From Nitrospinae bacterium bin107 (GTDB lineage: Bacteria; UBA8248), in contig MPNJ01000005.1 in assembly GCA_002238965.1 (NCBI GenBank), positions 124,001-188,000 on the forward strand: a stretch of DNA of 64,000 bases, in the 5' to 3' direction. This document shows positions 8,012-15,537 of this stretch, piece by piece. The position numbers and the translations under genes are program-made. The number at the start of each line of letters is the position of its first letter. Positions within the stretch are counted from its first letter, which is position 1. The notes under the pieces are model-generated. The model had not been told where the DNA came from. It saw only the letters and a program-made list of their open reading frames with translations, and ran no database searches.

Positions 8012-9127
8012 TTATTTCCCCGCAAGACACCCCTTGAGCGATTTCGCCATGTTGCGCATGAGGGTGAAATACGCGTCCTCACCGGCGGGAATATTCGCGC
8101 CCAGGGGGTCGAGCACGCCGGTGCCGGCGCCCGTTCCCTCCATGACGACCTTCACCAATTTGGGCTGGAACTGCGGCTCGCTGAACACGCAGATCGACTT
8201 CGTGTCCCTGACCTTCTGGCGTATCTCCACCAGCCGCGCCGCGCCCGGCTTAGTCTCAGGGGAGAGAGTCACCGAACCAATGGCGTTCAGCCCATAGCGT
8301 TTCTCCATGTATTGATACGCATCGTGAAAGACGATGTATGGCATGCCTTTCAAGGGAGCGAGCGTACTTTTCAATTCCTCGTGCAGGGCGTCTAGTCGAG
8401 CTATAAGCCTCTTTTCGTTCGCCTCGTATTTTTCCCTGTTCGCAGGATCCGCCTCTTCGAGCTCATGCGTGATGGTATGCACCCACTTGCGGGCGTTCAT
8501 CGGGTCGAGCCAGACGTGCACGTCGAAGACGCCGTGACGATGCTCCCCGTGATGTCCCCCGGCCTTCTCGTCGTGATGATCGTCCTTGGCTTTTTCGTGT
8601 TTGTCATGATCGTGGCGATGGTCATCTTTGGCTTTGGTTTCTTTATGCTCATCGTGATGATCGGCGTCTTTGCCCTTGGCGTGCTTATCTTCGTCGTGAT
8701 GCTCGCCTTTTTCCTTCTCGTCATGATGATCGTCGTGTCCTTCCCACAAGCCGCCTTTCCGGAGCTTCAACAACTCCAGTCCCTTGCTCTCCGCCATGGC
8801 GACGACCTCCGCCCGTTTCGGCAGAACTTCGAGTGGACGTTCCAGGCTCGGAGCGAGCTCCTCGCCCACCCAGAAAATCACGCGCGCCCTCTCGAGCTCC
8901 CTGGCGTCGGAGGGTCTGAGGGAAAACGTATGCGGCGAGGCGACGCCTTTTACCAAGAGATAGGGCTCGCCGACCCCCTTCATCACGCCTGAGACCAGCG
9001 AGTGAAGCGGCTTGATGGAGGCCACCACCTTGGGAGCGGCCGATGCGGGAGCGGCCAAGCGCGCGAGGAGCGCCATTGTCAGAGCCGCAGTGAACAATAT
9101 ATATTTCATTAATCCGATCCTTTTCAT
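8012..9127 (-). CDS. znuA: Zinc ABC transporter, periplasmic binding protein ZnuA
   Basis: A cluster A-I metal-binding protein of 371 residues from the ATG at 9127. That start is chosen over an upstream ATG at 9172 because GAAAGGA lies just before it and the signal peptide then starts cleanly. After signal cleavage near ASAAP come the first metal histidine region SIKPLHSLV and ASPHTFSLRPSD, and then a long histidine/aspartate/lysine-rich insert of roughly 90 residues typical of zinc-specific ZnuA. The C-terminal lobe has VFHDAYQYMEKRYGL and the closing GVLDPLGA segment. It captures periplasmic zinc for ZnuBC. A Zur-like box lies upstream, shared with zur. Confidence 0.95.
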   Translation of the reverse strand: MKRIGLMKYILFTAALTMALLARLAAPASAAPKVVASIKPLHSLVSGVMKGVGEPYLLVKGVASPHTFSLRPSDARELERARVIFWVGEELAPSLERPLEVLPKRAEVVAMAESKGLELLKLRKGGLWEGHDDHHDEKEKGEHHDEDKHAKGKDADHHDEHKETKAKDDHRHDHDKHEKAKDDHHDEKAGGHHGEHRHGVFDVHVWLDPMNARKWVHTITHELEEADPANREKYEANEKRLIARLDALHEELKSTLAPLKGMPYIVFHDAYQYMEKRYGLNAIGSVTLSPETKPGAARLVEIRQKVRDTKSICVFSEPQFQPKLVKVVMEGTGAGTGVLDPLGANIPAGEDAYFTLMRNMAKSLKGCLAGK

Positions 9128-9174
9128 GAATTTTTTCCTTTCGACGTGAAATGGGATTGAAAATGCCTTCATAT

Positions 9175-9194
9175 TGTTATATTATATCATTACA
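9175..9194. promoter_or_regulatory. Zur-box-like palindrome between znuA and zur
   Basis: TGTTATATTATATCATTACA is an imperfect 20-base palindrome (14 of 20 positions symmetric) in the 87-base gap between divergent znuA and zur. The surrounding AT-rich DNA stands out from the GC-rich neighbourhood. Its TGT-AT--TATA--AT-ACA form matches the general look of Zur operators in Gram-negative bacteria. One site could control both directions. Confidence 0.75.
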
Positions 9195-9214
9195 ATTTTT
9201 CTCGTCAAGCAATT

Positions 9215-9709
9215 ATGGGAATGATATCGATGAATAAGAATTTTCCCGAAAGGAATCACGACCACGGGGCCAGCATCGAGAGCGCCCTCGAACAAGCCGA
9301 AGCGCTTTGCAGGGAGCGCGGGGCCAGGCTCACGCCGCTCAGGAGACGAGTATTGGAGATCATCCAGGAAAGCCACGCGCCCCTGGGCGCGTATGACGTG
9401 CTCCAGCGCATGAACGCGGACGGGGAGCGAAATGCCCCACCCACGGTCTACCGGGCGCTTGATTTTCTCTTGAAGCACGGCCTCATCCACCGTATCGAGA
9501 GCCAAAAGGCGTTCGTGGGCTGCGCCATGGCGGCGGATGCTCACGATGCCCTGTTCTTAATATGCCGCGATAGTGGAAGCGTGGCCGAGACGCACAGCCA
9601 GGAAATCGGCGAAGCCATCGAGGCGAGCGCCACCCGGGCCGGTTTCCTGGTGGAGATGCCCGTCATGGAAATCAGCGGCAGGTGCCAGGAGTGTCATGAA
9701 GATGAATGA
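9215..9709 (+). CDS. zur: Zinc uptake regulator, Fur family (Zur)
   Basis: A 164-residue Fur-family repressor. The winged helix includes LTPLRRRVLEII and PPTVYRALDFLLKHGLIHRIES. The usual histidine-rich sensing segment is present as DAHDALFLIC. Of the two structural CxxC pairs expected in Zur, the second is intact (C157, C160), but the first reads CRDS (C117, S120), so one ligand is serine. The start could be 9215, 9221 or 9230, and no strong ribosome-binding site decides between them. It overlaps znuC by 14 bases and faces znuA across a palindrome it probably binds. Assignment as Zur rather than Fur rests on the genomic context. Confidence 0.9.
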   Translation: MGMISMNKNFPERNHDHGASIESALEQAEALCRERGARLTPLRRRVLEIIQESHAPLGAYDVLQRMNADGERNAPPTVYRALDFLLKHGLIHRIESQKAFVGCAMAADAHDALFLICRDSGSVAETHSQEIGEAIEASATRAGFLVEMPVMEISGRCQECHEDE

Positions 9710-10310
9710 CGCGCGGCGCAATCTCGTCACCGCCGCGAACCTTTATCTCCGATTCGGCGAAACGACGATACTCCATAACGTCGGTCTCGACATTTCGGCG
9801 GGTGAAATCCTCACCCTCATCGGCCCGAACGGCGCGGGGAAGACCACACTGGTTCGCGTGCTTCTCGGACTGATCAAGTCCGATTCTGGCGAAGTCCACC
9901 GGAAAGAGGGCCTCACGGTCGGCTATGTTCCCCAGATTTTCGCTGTGGACCCCTCCTTTCCCCTCACCGTGCGCAGGCTGTTAAGCCTCACGCAGAAACC
10001 ATCGCAAAAACAGATGAATGAGAGCCTCAAGGAGGTGGGCGCGGGAAATCTGCTGGATTACCCCGTCGGAACTCTCTCGGGAGGCGAGCGCCAGCGTGTC
10101 CTGCTCGCCCGCGCCTTGTTGCGAAACCCCGAGCTCCTCGTTCTCGACGAACCCATCCAGAACGTGGACATGACCGGGCAAACCGAACTCTACGATCTCA
10201 TCACGCAAATCCGGGACAACAGGGGTTGCGGTGTCCTCATGATCTCGCACGACCTCCATCTCGTCATGGAATTCAGCGACGACATGCTCATCCTGGGGAT
10301 ACCGCAATGA
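9696..10310 (+). CDS. znuC: Zinc ABC transporter, ATP-binding protein ZnuC (short C-terminus)
   Basis: A 204-residue ABC ATPase with Walker A (GPNGAGKTT), signature (LSGGERQR), Walker B (LLVLDEP) and H-loop (ISHD). The ATG at 9696 is preceded by AGGAG and lies inside the end of zur, so translation is coupled. Upstream in-frame codons belong to the zur overlap and are not likely to be used. The protein ends at LILGIPQ, soon after the H-loop, and lacks the 30-50 residue histidine-containing tail most ZnuC proteins have. All catalytic motifs are intact, so it should work with ZnuB. Confidence 0.92.
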   Translation: MKMNDARRNLVTAANLYLRFGETTILHNVGLDISAGEILTLIGPNGAGKTTLVRVLLGLIKSDSGEVHRKEGLTVGYVPQIFAVDPSFPLTVRRLLSLTQKPSQKQMNESLKEVGAGNLLDYPVGTLSGGERQRVLLARALLRNPELLVLDEPIQNVDMTGQTELYDLITQIRDNRGCGVLMISHDLHLVMEFSDDMLILGIPQ

Positions 10311-10399
10311 AGAAGTTCGCTTCCCGGAACCACCTCGAAGGCGTACGCCTCGCCCCGGAAAGCGACGAGGCCCGGCACCATTCCCTCGGGAGCGGTTGA
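10307..10399 (+). CDS. Tiny reading frame coupled between znuC and znuB
   Basis: A 30-codon frame starts at the ATGA overlapping the znuC stop and ends at a TGATG overlapping the znuB start, so ribosomes could pass through all three without a gap. The predicted peptide (MKKFASRNHLEGVRLAP...EARHHSLGSG) has a basic start and several histidines. It may be a separated C-terminal tail of ZnuC, a true small protein, or a translational bridge only. No homology is recognised. Confidence 0.35.
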   Translation: MKKFASRNHLEGVRLAPESDEARHHSLGSG

Positions 10400-11193
10400 T
10401 GGAAGACTTCATACTCCGCGCCTTGCTGGGCGGGATCGGTGTAGCCATCGTGACCGGCCCCGTGGGGTGTTTTATCGTCTGGCGCAAGATGGCCTATTTC
10501 GGGGATTCCCTGGCCCACACGGCTCTCCTCGGCGTGGCGCTCGGGTTCGCATTTGGTATCGACTTGAGGCTCGGCACCCTGGCCGCCTGCATCGGCCTGG
10601 CGCTGGTTCTCCTCCTGCTCCAGCGCCAAAGGAAACTCCCGACCGATACGCTGCTCGGCGTACTCTCGCACACGGCGCTTTCGGTGGGCATCATCGCCGT
10701 CAGCCTGATGGAAACGCTCCAGGTGGACCTGATGGGCTATCTCTTCGGGGATATCCTGGCGATCAGCGATACAGACCTGTTGTGGATCTACACCGGTGGC
10801 GCGGCGGCGCTGTGCGCGCTCGCGTGGATATGGCGCGACCTGATCGCCATCACCGTGCATGAGGAACTCGCAAGCGCCGAGGGCGTCCCGACTTTCGGCG
10901 TGCAGCTCACCTTCATGCTCCTGATCGCCTTCGTCATCGCCATCGCCATGAAGCTGATAGGGATTCTGCTCATCACCTCGATGCTCATCATACCGCCGGC
11001 GGCGGCGCGGCGGTTCTCGAAAACGCCCGAGCAAATGGCGGTGTTCGCCGTCCTGGCGGGGATCATTTCGGTAGCGGCGGGTCTGTGGGGGTCGGTCGAA
11101 TGGAACGCGCCCGCAGGGCCCTGCATCGTCGTGGCGGCCTCTGTGCTGTTCCTCCTCAGCCATTCCTGGGAGATGCTGAGCGGTAGGGGATGA
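10399..11193 (+). CDS. znuB: Zinc ABC transporter, permease ZnuB
   Basis: A 264-residue integral membrane protein of the ABC-3 family. Recognisable segments are GPVGCFIVWRKMAYFGDSLAHTALLGVALG near the N-terminus, which holds the conserved cytoplasmic coupling region, and KLIGILLITSMLIIPPAAARRFS, the family's hallmark helix. About eight or nine hydrophobic helices can be counted. It forms the channel for zinc delivered by ZnuA and driven by ZnuC. An in-frame TTG precedes the ATG by one codon. The ATG is preferred. Confidence 0.93.
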   Translation: MEDFILRALLGGIGVAIVTGPVGCFIVWRKMAYFGDSLAHTALLGVALGFAFGIDLRLGTLAACIGLALVLLLLQRQRKLPTDTLLGVLSHTALSVGIIAVSLMETLQVDLMGYLFGDILAISDTDLLWIYTGGAAALCALAWIWRDLIAITVHEELASAEGVPTFGVQLTFMLLIAFVIAIAMKLIGILLITSMLIIPPAAARRFSKTPEQMAVFAVLAGIISVAAGLWGSVEWNAPAGPCIVVAASVLFLLSHSWEMLSGRG

Positions 11194-11547
11194 AGGGTGC
11201 ATGCTCGGCAACCTCAATGTCGGGGGATTCCCGCTCGTGCGCCCCATGGTCCAGTTCGATTCGTGTCGGTTCGCGCTCGTGGTGGGCTGCGCCGGGTTTG
11301 TATGCCCCGAGCCCGCATTTCCCCGCATTTGCGGTCATCGCGTGAGGCGCGGACCGTGGCAGAATTCCCCTGCGTTGCCGTTTCTGCGCCCTTTCCGAAG
11401 AAAAAAATAGCCGTTAATCTATCGAAAAACCCCGTGAATTTATCCGAATTTATCGATATTTACAGAAATTCCGGGTCAGGCCCGGGTGCAAGTGTTCGAC
11501 GCGCGTGGTGAGTGAACGATTGCCGCAGGCCGCGGCGCCTGTCGGGG
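11194..11547. other. Intergenic stretch between znuB and the sterol-type region
   Basis: About 350 bases separate the convergent znuB and methyltransferase genes. The right half is AT-rich, with a near-direct repeat of GAATTTATC at about 11440-11455. No gene or clear terminator is seen. Confidence 0.4.
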
Positions 11548-12582
11548 CTAGAGTGGTTTGCGGGCCAGGAAACAGTACAGCGGCGTGAAGATGCCCGATT
11601 TGCCGCCCGCGACATAGGCGTCCGCCGTCCGGTCCAGGAGCCGGACGACTTCCGCTGAGCCTTTCGGAAACAGCCGGACCACCTCGGCCAGCTTCGATCC
11701 CGCGATGAACGCCCTGCGGCCCTGCGGCAGCCTGCGCAAGGCGTTGCCCAGCGTCCCGTGCCGGCTCTCCATGGGTTGATACCAGGGCGTGGACGGCCCC
11801 TCCTGGACGTCCCGGTTCGTCCCCTCGACCACCTGGAATCCCGCCGCTTCGAGCGCGCGGTTCACTTCCCCGAACGTCGCGACCTCTTTCAGCGCGATGC
11901 CGCGCATGAGTTCGCGCCTGATGGACTGGTGACGGCCGTCGTTCGGGTCGTACTCGTCCGTCAGGCACATCTCCTGTCCCCAGAACAGGGCGCCGGGTTT
12001 CAGCACGCGGTATATCTCCTCGAACGCGCGCTGCTTGTCCGGCGCATGGCACGTCGACTCGATGGCGTAGCCCCGGTCGAACGTCTCGTCCTCGATGGCG
12101 CTCATATCCATGAAGCTGCACGCCTCGAAATCGATCATGTTGTCCAGCCCCGCCTCGGCGTTCAGCCTCCTCGCCCGCTCCAGCTGGATTTTGTTGATGT
12201 TGATCCCGACGACCCGCACGCCGGCCTCACGGACGACGCGGCGCATCGGGCCGCCGATGCCGCAGCCGACGTCGATCACCGTCATGCCCTTCTGCAGATC
12301 CAGCTTGTCGATCATCCACCGCTGGTGCCGGACCTTGGAGTCCTCCAGGCTCTCATGCGGCGTGAGGGGCGCGAAGTGCAGGGATTCGCCCCAGCCCCAC
12401 ACCATGAAGCCGCTGCAGAGGTCGTAGTAGGCCTTCACCGTTTCGGTGTGGTCGTACCCGTCCGCGCCGTCGGTCTCCGCCGCCGCCCGGTCGACCCAGT
12501 CCTCGAATTCCTGCACGCGGCGGGTGACGTTCCCCTCCTGGTAGGCGTCCTTGAGTTCTTTCGAGAGTTTGCCTATGTCCAT
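11548..12582 (-). CDS. Sterol C-methyltransferase-like SAM methyltransferase (first copy)
   Basis: A 344-residue class I methyltransferase closely resembling Erg6/SMT enzymes, which methylate sterol side chains at C-24. Signatures are the sterol-binding YYDLCSGFMVWGWGESLHF (52-70), SAM motif I DVGCGIGGP (104-112), GININKIQLERA, and YAIESTCHAPD (172-182), which lies in the acceptor-side region of SMTs. The C-terminal 100 residues match the sterol methyltransferase C-terminal domain (TPWYQPM, then a hydrophobic helix region). Compared with the second copy at 17829 it is less canonical (LCSGFMVW for LVTDFFEY), so acceptor or methylation step may differ. It lies upstream of nothing on its strand, and a Rieske gene precedes it by 91 bases. 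Confidence 0.82.
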   Translation of the reverse strand: MDIGKLSKELKDAYQEGNVTRRVQEFEDWVDRAAAETDGADGYDHTETVKAYYDLCSGFMVWGWGESLHFAPLTPHESLEDSKVRHQRWMIDKLDLQKGMTVIDVGCGIGGPMRRVVREAGVRVVGININKIQLERARRLNAEAGLDNMIDFEACSFMDMSAIEDETFDRGYAIESTCHAPDKQRAFEEIYRVLKPGALFWGQEMCLTDEYDPNDGRHQSIRRELMRGIALKEVATFGEVNRALEAAGFQVVEGTNRDVQEGPSTPWYQPMESRHGTLGNALRRLPQGRRAFIAGSKLAEVVRLFPKGSAEVVRLLDRTADAYVAGGKSGIFTPLYCFLARKPL

Positions 12583-12673
12583 GGCGTGGCGTATCCCTTC
12601 TCGCTTCGTCTGCGGCGAAACCCGCGCGGGCGATGGCGTGGACGTCTCCCCCGGCGGCCTCGCTCCTCCGGAC

Positions 12674-13705
12674 TCAATCCGGATGCTCCGGATAGAATTG
12701 CTCGCAATAGCGCCGGAAGGTTCCGATTTCCCCGTCCGAGCTGCACAGGCGGGGGCGGGGAATGTAATGTTTCCGGTCCCATATGACGACGTCCGACAAC
12801 ACGTCGCGCTTCTGGGCCGCTATGATGATCTTGTTCATGACCCGGGTGCGGAGACCCGGCGGCAGGAAGCGCATGCCGATGATCGCCCGCTTCGGCTTGC
12901 GCAGCCGCTTCACCTGGCTGACCAGCACCATTTCGAGCATGTCGCCGTCGACCGGCGTCGCGAGCACCCACAGGCGCGTCTCCATGCCGAGGCCGTGCTC
13001 CCGGACCTCGACGAACGAATAGCCCAGCCCGTGCACGTGGGTGACCGCGGAAACGTCGTATGTGTAGATATTGATCCCTGCGAAAGTCTGGCTTCGCGTG
13101 AAGTCGAAGCTGCTCTTGAGGTAGGAGCCGTCCACCTCGATGGTTCCGACCCGGGTCACGCTGCCGAAGCCGTGCACGTAGCGCAGGTGTCCGTCGTCGA
13201 CGGAGTTCTCGGTCGTCTCCTGGGGATGCCCCGTGAACCTGACGCTCCAGGTTTCCAGGTCGCTCCAGTCGTCTCCACCCGGCTCCTCCGGCAGGCGCCA
13301 TTGCGGCGGACGTCCGCCCACACCCCGCCAGGCGAATACGAGGCCCAGGATCTCGCGCGTCTCGAACACGTTCAGCCGGGCGGTCCGGGGCGCAGGCGCG
13401 TAGGGCGTCTTGACGCATTGGCCGGTGGCGTCGTACTCGAACCCGTGAAAGGGGCAGACGAGGCAGCCGTTTCGCACCGCGCCGCCGACCTCGGGCCCGA
13501 GTTCCGAACCCAGGTGCGGGCACAGATCCTCGGCCACGCAGATGCGCCCCTCATCGTCGCACCAGACGACGATTCGCTCGCCCATCCAGGTTCTCTGGAT
13601 CAGCTTCTTCTTCTCTATCGTCTTTCGGGTGGCGACGAAGTACCAGCCTTCCGGAAACGGATAAAGCGCGCGTGGTTCCTTGATTTCTTGTTGGCCGGTT
13701 TTCAT
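12674..13705 (-). CDS. Rieske [2Fe-2S] non-haem iron oxygenase, steroid/sterol type
   Basis: A 343-residue oxygenase. The Rieske cluster ligands are C62/H64 in LCPHLGSELG and C84/H87 in CPFHGFEYD. The mononuclear iron motif N-x2-D-x2-H-x4-H is complete: N167, D170, H173, H178. The layout resembles KshA, Neverland/DAF-36 cholesterol 7-desaturase and the bacterial sterol C-4 demethylase SdmA, rather than aromatic-ring dioxygenase alpha subunits. Its reaction is probably hydroxylation, desaturation or demethylation of a polycyclic lipid. It is followed by a sterol methyltransferase homologue, which supports a sterol substrate. No ferredoxin or reductase gene is adjacent. Confidence 0.82.
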   Translation of the reverse strand: MKTGQQEIKEPRALYPFPEGWYFVATRKTIEKKKLIQRTWMGERIVVWCDDEGRICVAEDLCPHLGSELGPEVGGAVRNGCLVCPFHGFEYDATGQCVKTPYAPAPRTARLNVFETREILGLVFAWRGVGGRPPQWRLPEEPGGDDWSDLETWSVRFTGHPQETTENSVDDGHLRYVHGFGSVTRVGTIEVDGSYLKSSFDFTRSQTFAGINIYTYDVSAVTHVHGLGYSFVEVREHGLGMETRLWVLATPVDGDMLEMVLVSQVKRLRKPKRAIIGMRFLPPGLRTRVMNKIIIAAQKRDVLSDVVIWDRKHYIPRPRLCSSDGEIGTFRRYCEQFYPEHPD

Positions 13706-13790
13706 CGGTATCCGCCATTTCCTGGTTCAACGGCCGCCGCTTGGCGTGCAAGTGGGGAGCCGCGCGAGGCCGGAACGCAAGGCGCGAAGC

Positions 13791-14708
13791 CTAGAACCGA
13801 TAGCGCAAACCTATCTCGAAGAGGTGAACCAGCATTTCGGTCGTCGCCGTGGCGTTTGAACCCATGGCGCTGCCGCCGCTGAACTCCAGGTCGCCGGCTT
13901 TCAGCAAGCGGTAGCCCAGCTGGATGGTGAGGGCGTCGGAATACTGGTAGCCCACTCCCGCGCCGAATTGAAAGGCGGCCACCGTATCGGTTTCGGAAAG
14001 CTCGGGCACCGTCCCTGGTGGCAGGGTGGCGGCGCCGGCATGGACCCCTTGTCTGCACAGATCCGGCGTGACGCCAGGAGGAAGGGCAGCGGGGTTGGCG
14101 CATTGCAGGAGCGCAAGCTGGTTCGCGGCCCCTTGCGCGACCTCGTTGCGGTTATACTTCACGTCGCCCCAGTCGACCCGGACGATGCCGAAGCCGCCGC
14201 CGACGTAGGGCCTCCATTTGGAGCCGGGGTTGAAGTCGTACCAGAGGTTCACCATGGCGCCTACCTGGCTCGCCGAGCCGGACACGGGGATGGAATGGTC
14301 GCCCGGTACGTCAATGGTGCCCAGTCCCGGCACGGTCGTCGTCCGTCCTTTGTAGATCAGCTTGTCGACCTCGGCCCTGGCGAAGAACAGCTCGCCGTCG
14401 ATGCGCAGGCCCGAGGCGAATTCACGGCCCACCACGCCGCTGACCCGGAACCCCGTGGCGTATTCCGTGACGGCGTTCGCCCTGTATGGGACCGGCAGGG
14501 GGAACCCCGCCGTTACGGCTTCCCCGGTCTCCACGCTGTCCGAGTCGTCGATGAACATGACGGGCACGTTCAGGCCGAAGTACCAACTCGACTCCGCGCC
14601 CGAATCCGCGGCGCGCGCATCGGGCGTGAACGCCCCCAGAAGAAACACGGCGAGAGCCGCCGCGACGATGGTTCGATTACAGTTTTTCCGGTGTGTCATC
14701 CGTCTCAT
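13791..14708 (-). CDS. Outer-membrane beta-barrel protein with signal peptide
   Basis: A 305-residue protein with an N-terminal signal peptide ending near DARAADS. The rest has many amphipathic strands: WYFGLNVPVMF, GFRVSGVVGREFASGLRIDGELFF, WRPYVGGGFGIVRVDW, FQFGAGVGYQYSDALTIQLGYRLL. It ends in the barrel sorting motif EIGLRYRF. The fold type is that of small OmpW/opacity-like barrels of eight strands. A cysteine pair lies in a long surface loop (residues 202-217). It is 85 bases upstream of the Rieske gene on the same strand, so it may serve the same pathway, for instance passage of a lipid or hydrophobic substrate. The substrate is unknown. Confidence 0.8.
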   Translation of the reverse strand: MRRMTHRKNCNRTIVAAALAVFLLGAFTPDARAADSGAESSWYFGLNVPVMFIDDSDSVETGEAVTAGFPLPVPYRANAVTEYATGFRVSGVVGREFASGLRIDGELFFARAEVDKLIYKGRTTTVPGLGTIDVPGDHSIPVSGSASQVGAMVNLWYDFNPGSKWRPYVGGGFGIVRVDWGDVKYNRNEVAQGAANQLALLQCANPAALPPGVTPDLCRQGVHAGAATLPPGTVPELSETDTVAAFQFGAGVGYQYSDALTIQLGYRLLKAGDLEFSGGSAMGSNATATTEMLVHLFEIGLRYRF

Positions 14709-15046
14709 GGCGTCTCCTCGCTTTCAGGCCGGCTGGAACCCATCCTCAAAATCGCTGCAAGAGTGTAATCGCTCAAGAGTGCGATACATCGCACCGTTTA
14801 CCGCCTGGAACCTCGTCAGGGCGGTTGCCGCCCGGCCTGGCTGCGTCGGGCGGAGTGCGTTCATGTCGCTTCATGTGTCAGCGATTTCATACTCACCAAC
14901 GCTCCCGGCTTTGTCAAGTTTTTTTTGATGCGGCAAGGACGCGGGATCGCTCCCGTGGAAAAGGCCTTGATTCCTAGATTCGGCGTATAGGGCTGACTGC
15001 GGAGGGTGAAGAACCACGCCCTCTTGAGGGGGACACTCGATAAAAC

Positions 15047-15214
15047 CACCCCCCCTACCCCCCTTGTCAGGGGTCAAACGCGATTGATGAATGAGCGTTT
15101 GACGCGAGTGAGGAACGAGCGTTTGCAGAAGCCATTGGCGGGAAACGCATCGGCTTGCAATTCCTCCCTCCTCGGTCGGAATTGACCCCTGACAAGGGGG
15201 GGGTAGGGGGGGTG
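15047..15214. repeat. Long inverted repeat with CCCCCTTGTCAGGGG arms
   Basis: Two arms of about 31-33 bases, 15047-15077 (CCCCCCTTGTCAGGGGTCAA at its right end) and 15182-15214 (its reverse complement, starting TTGACCCCTGACAAGG), flank about 104 bases. The inner bases contain two GAGCGTTTG copies. There is no open frame of note. Related CCCCCTGACAAGGGGG stretches occur at 31305 and 27535. The structure resembles a miniature inverted-repeat element or a large intergenic hairpin. It lies upstream of the RND transporter gene. Confidence 0.75.
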
Positions 15215-15537
15215 ACTTTATGTGGTTTCCCTTTCAATGGGGTTGCTTTTCCCGTCGGGAGGGCCGTCCCCGCCGCCCCGGAAAAAGAGGTCTTCTTCAC
15301 CAACCCCCTGTATCTCACGGGCCGCCCGGAAGCCCCTCCACGGGACAAAAAACTTGAATCCATCGATTCCCTGGGCTAAGATGACCGGCACTTTACTTTT
15401 AGCCATGGCGGCTGATGCGACACGATACCGCCCGTTTGAAGCCGCGTTCCGATAACCGGGATCCATCTCAGGACAACGACCGCCCATCGACCCGGCGGGT
15501 TCGCCGCGCCTGGGAGCCGCCGGACAGCGAGGCCGTG

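Noticed and set aside
8465-8992. Long plus-strand frame over the znuA histidine-rich loop with hydrophobic runs (175 codons)
   Set aside because: It is the reverse of the His/Asp/Lys-rich insert of znuA, which by codon symmetry gives valine/leucine/phenylalanine-rich membrane-like text. No ribosome-binding site, and znuA on the minus strand is firm.
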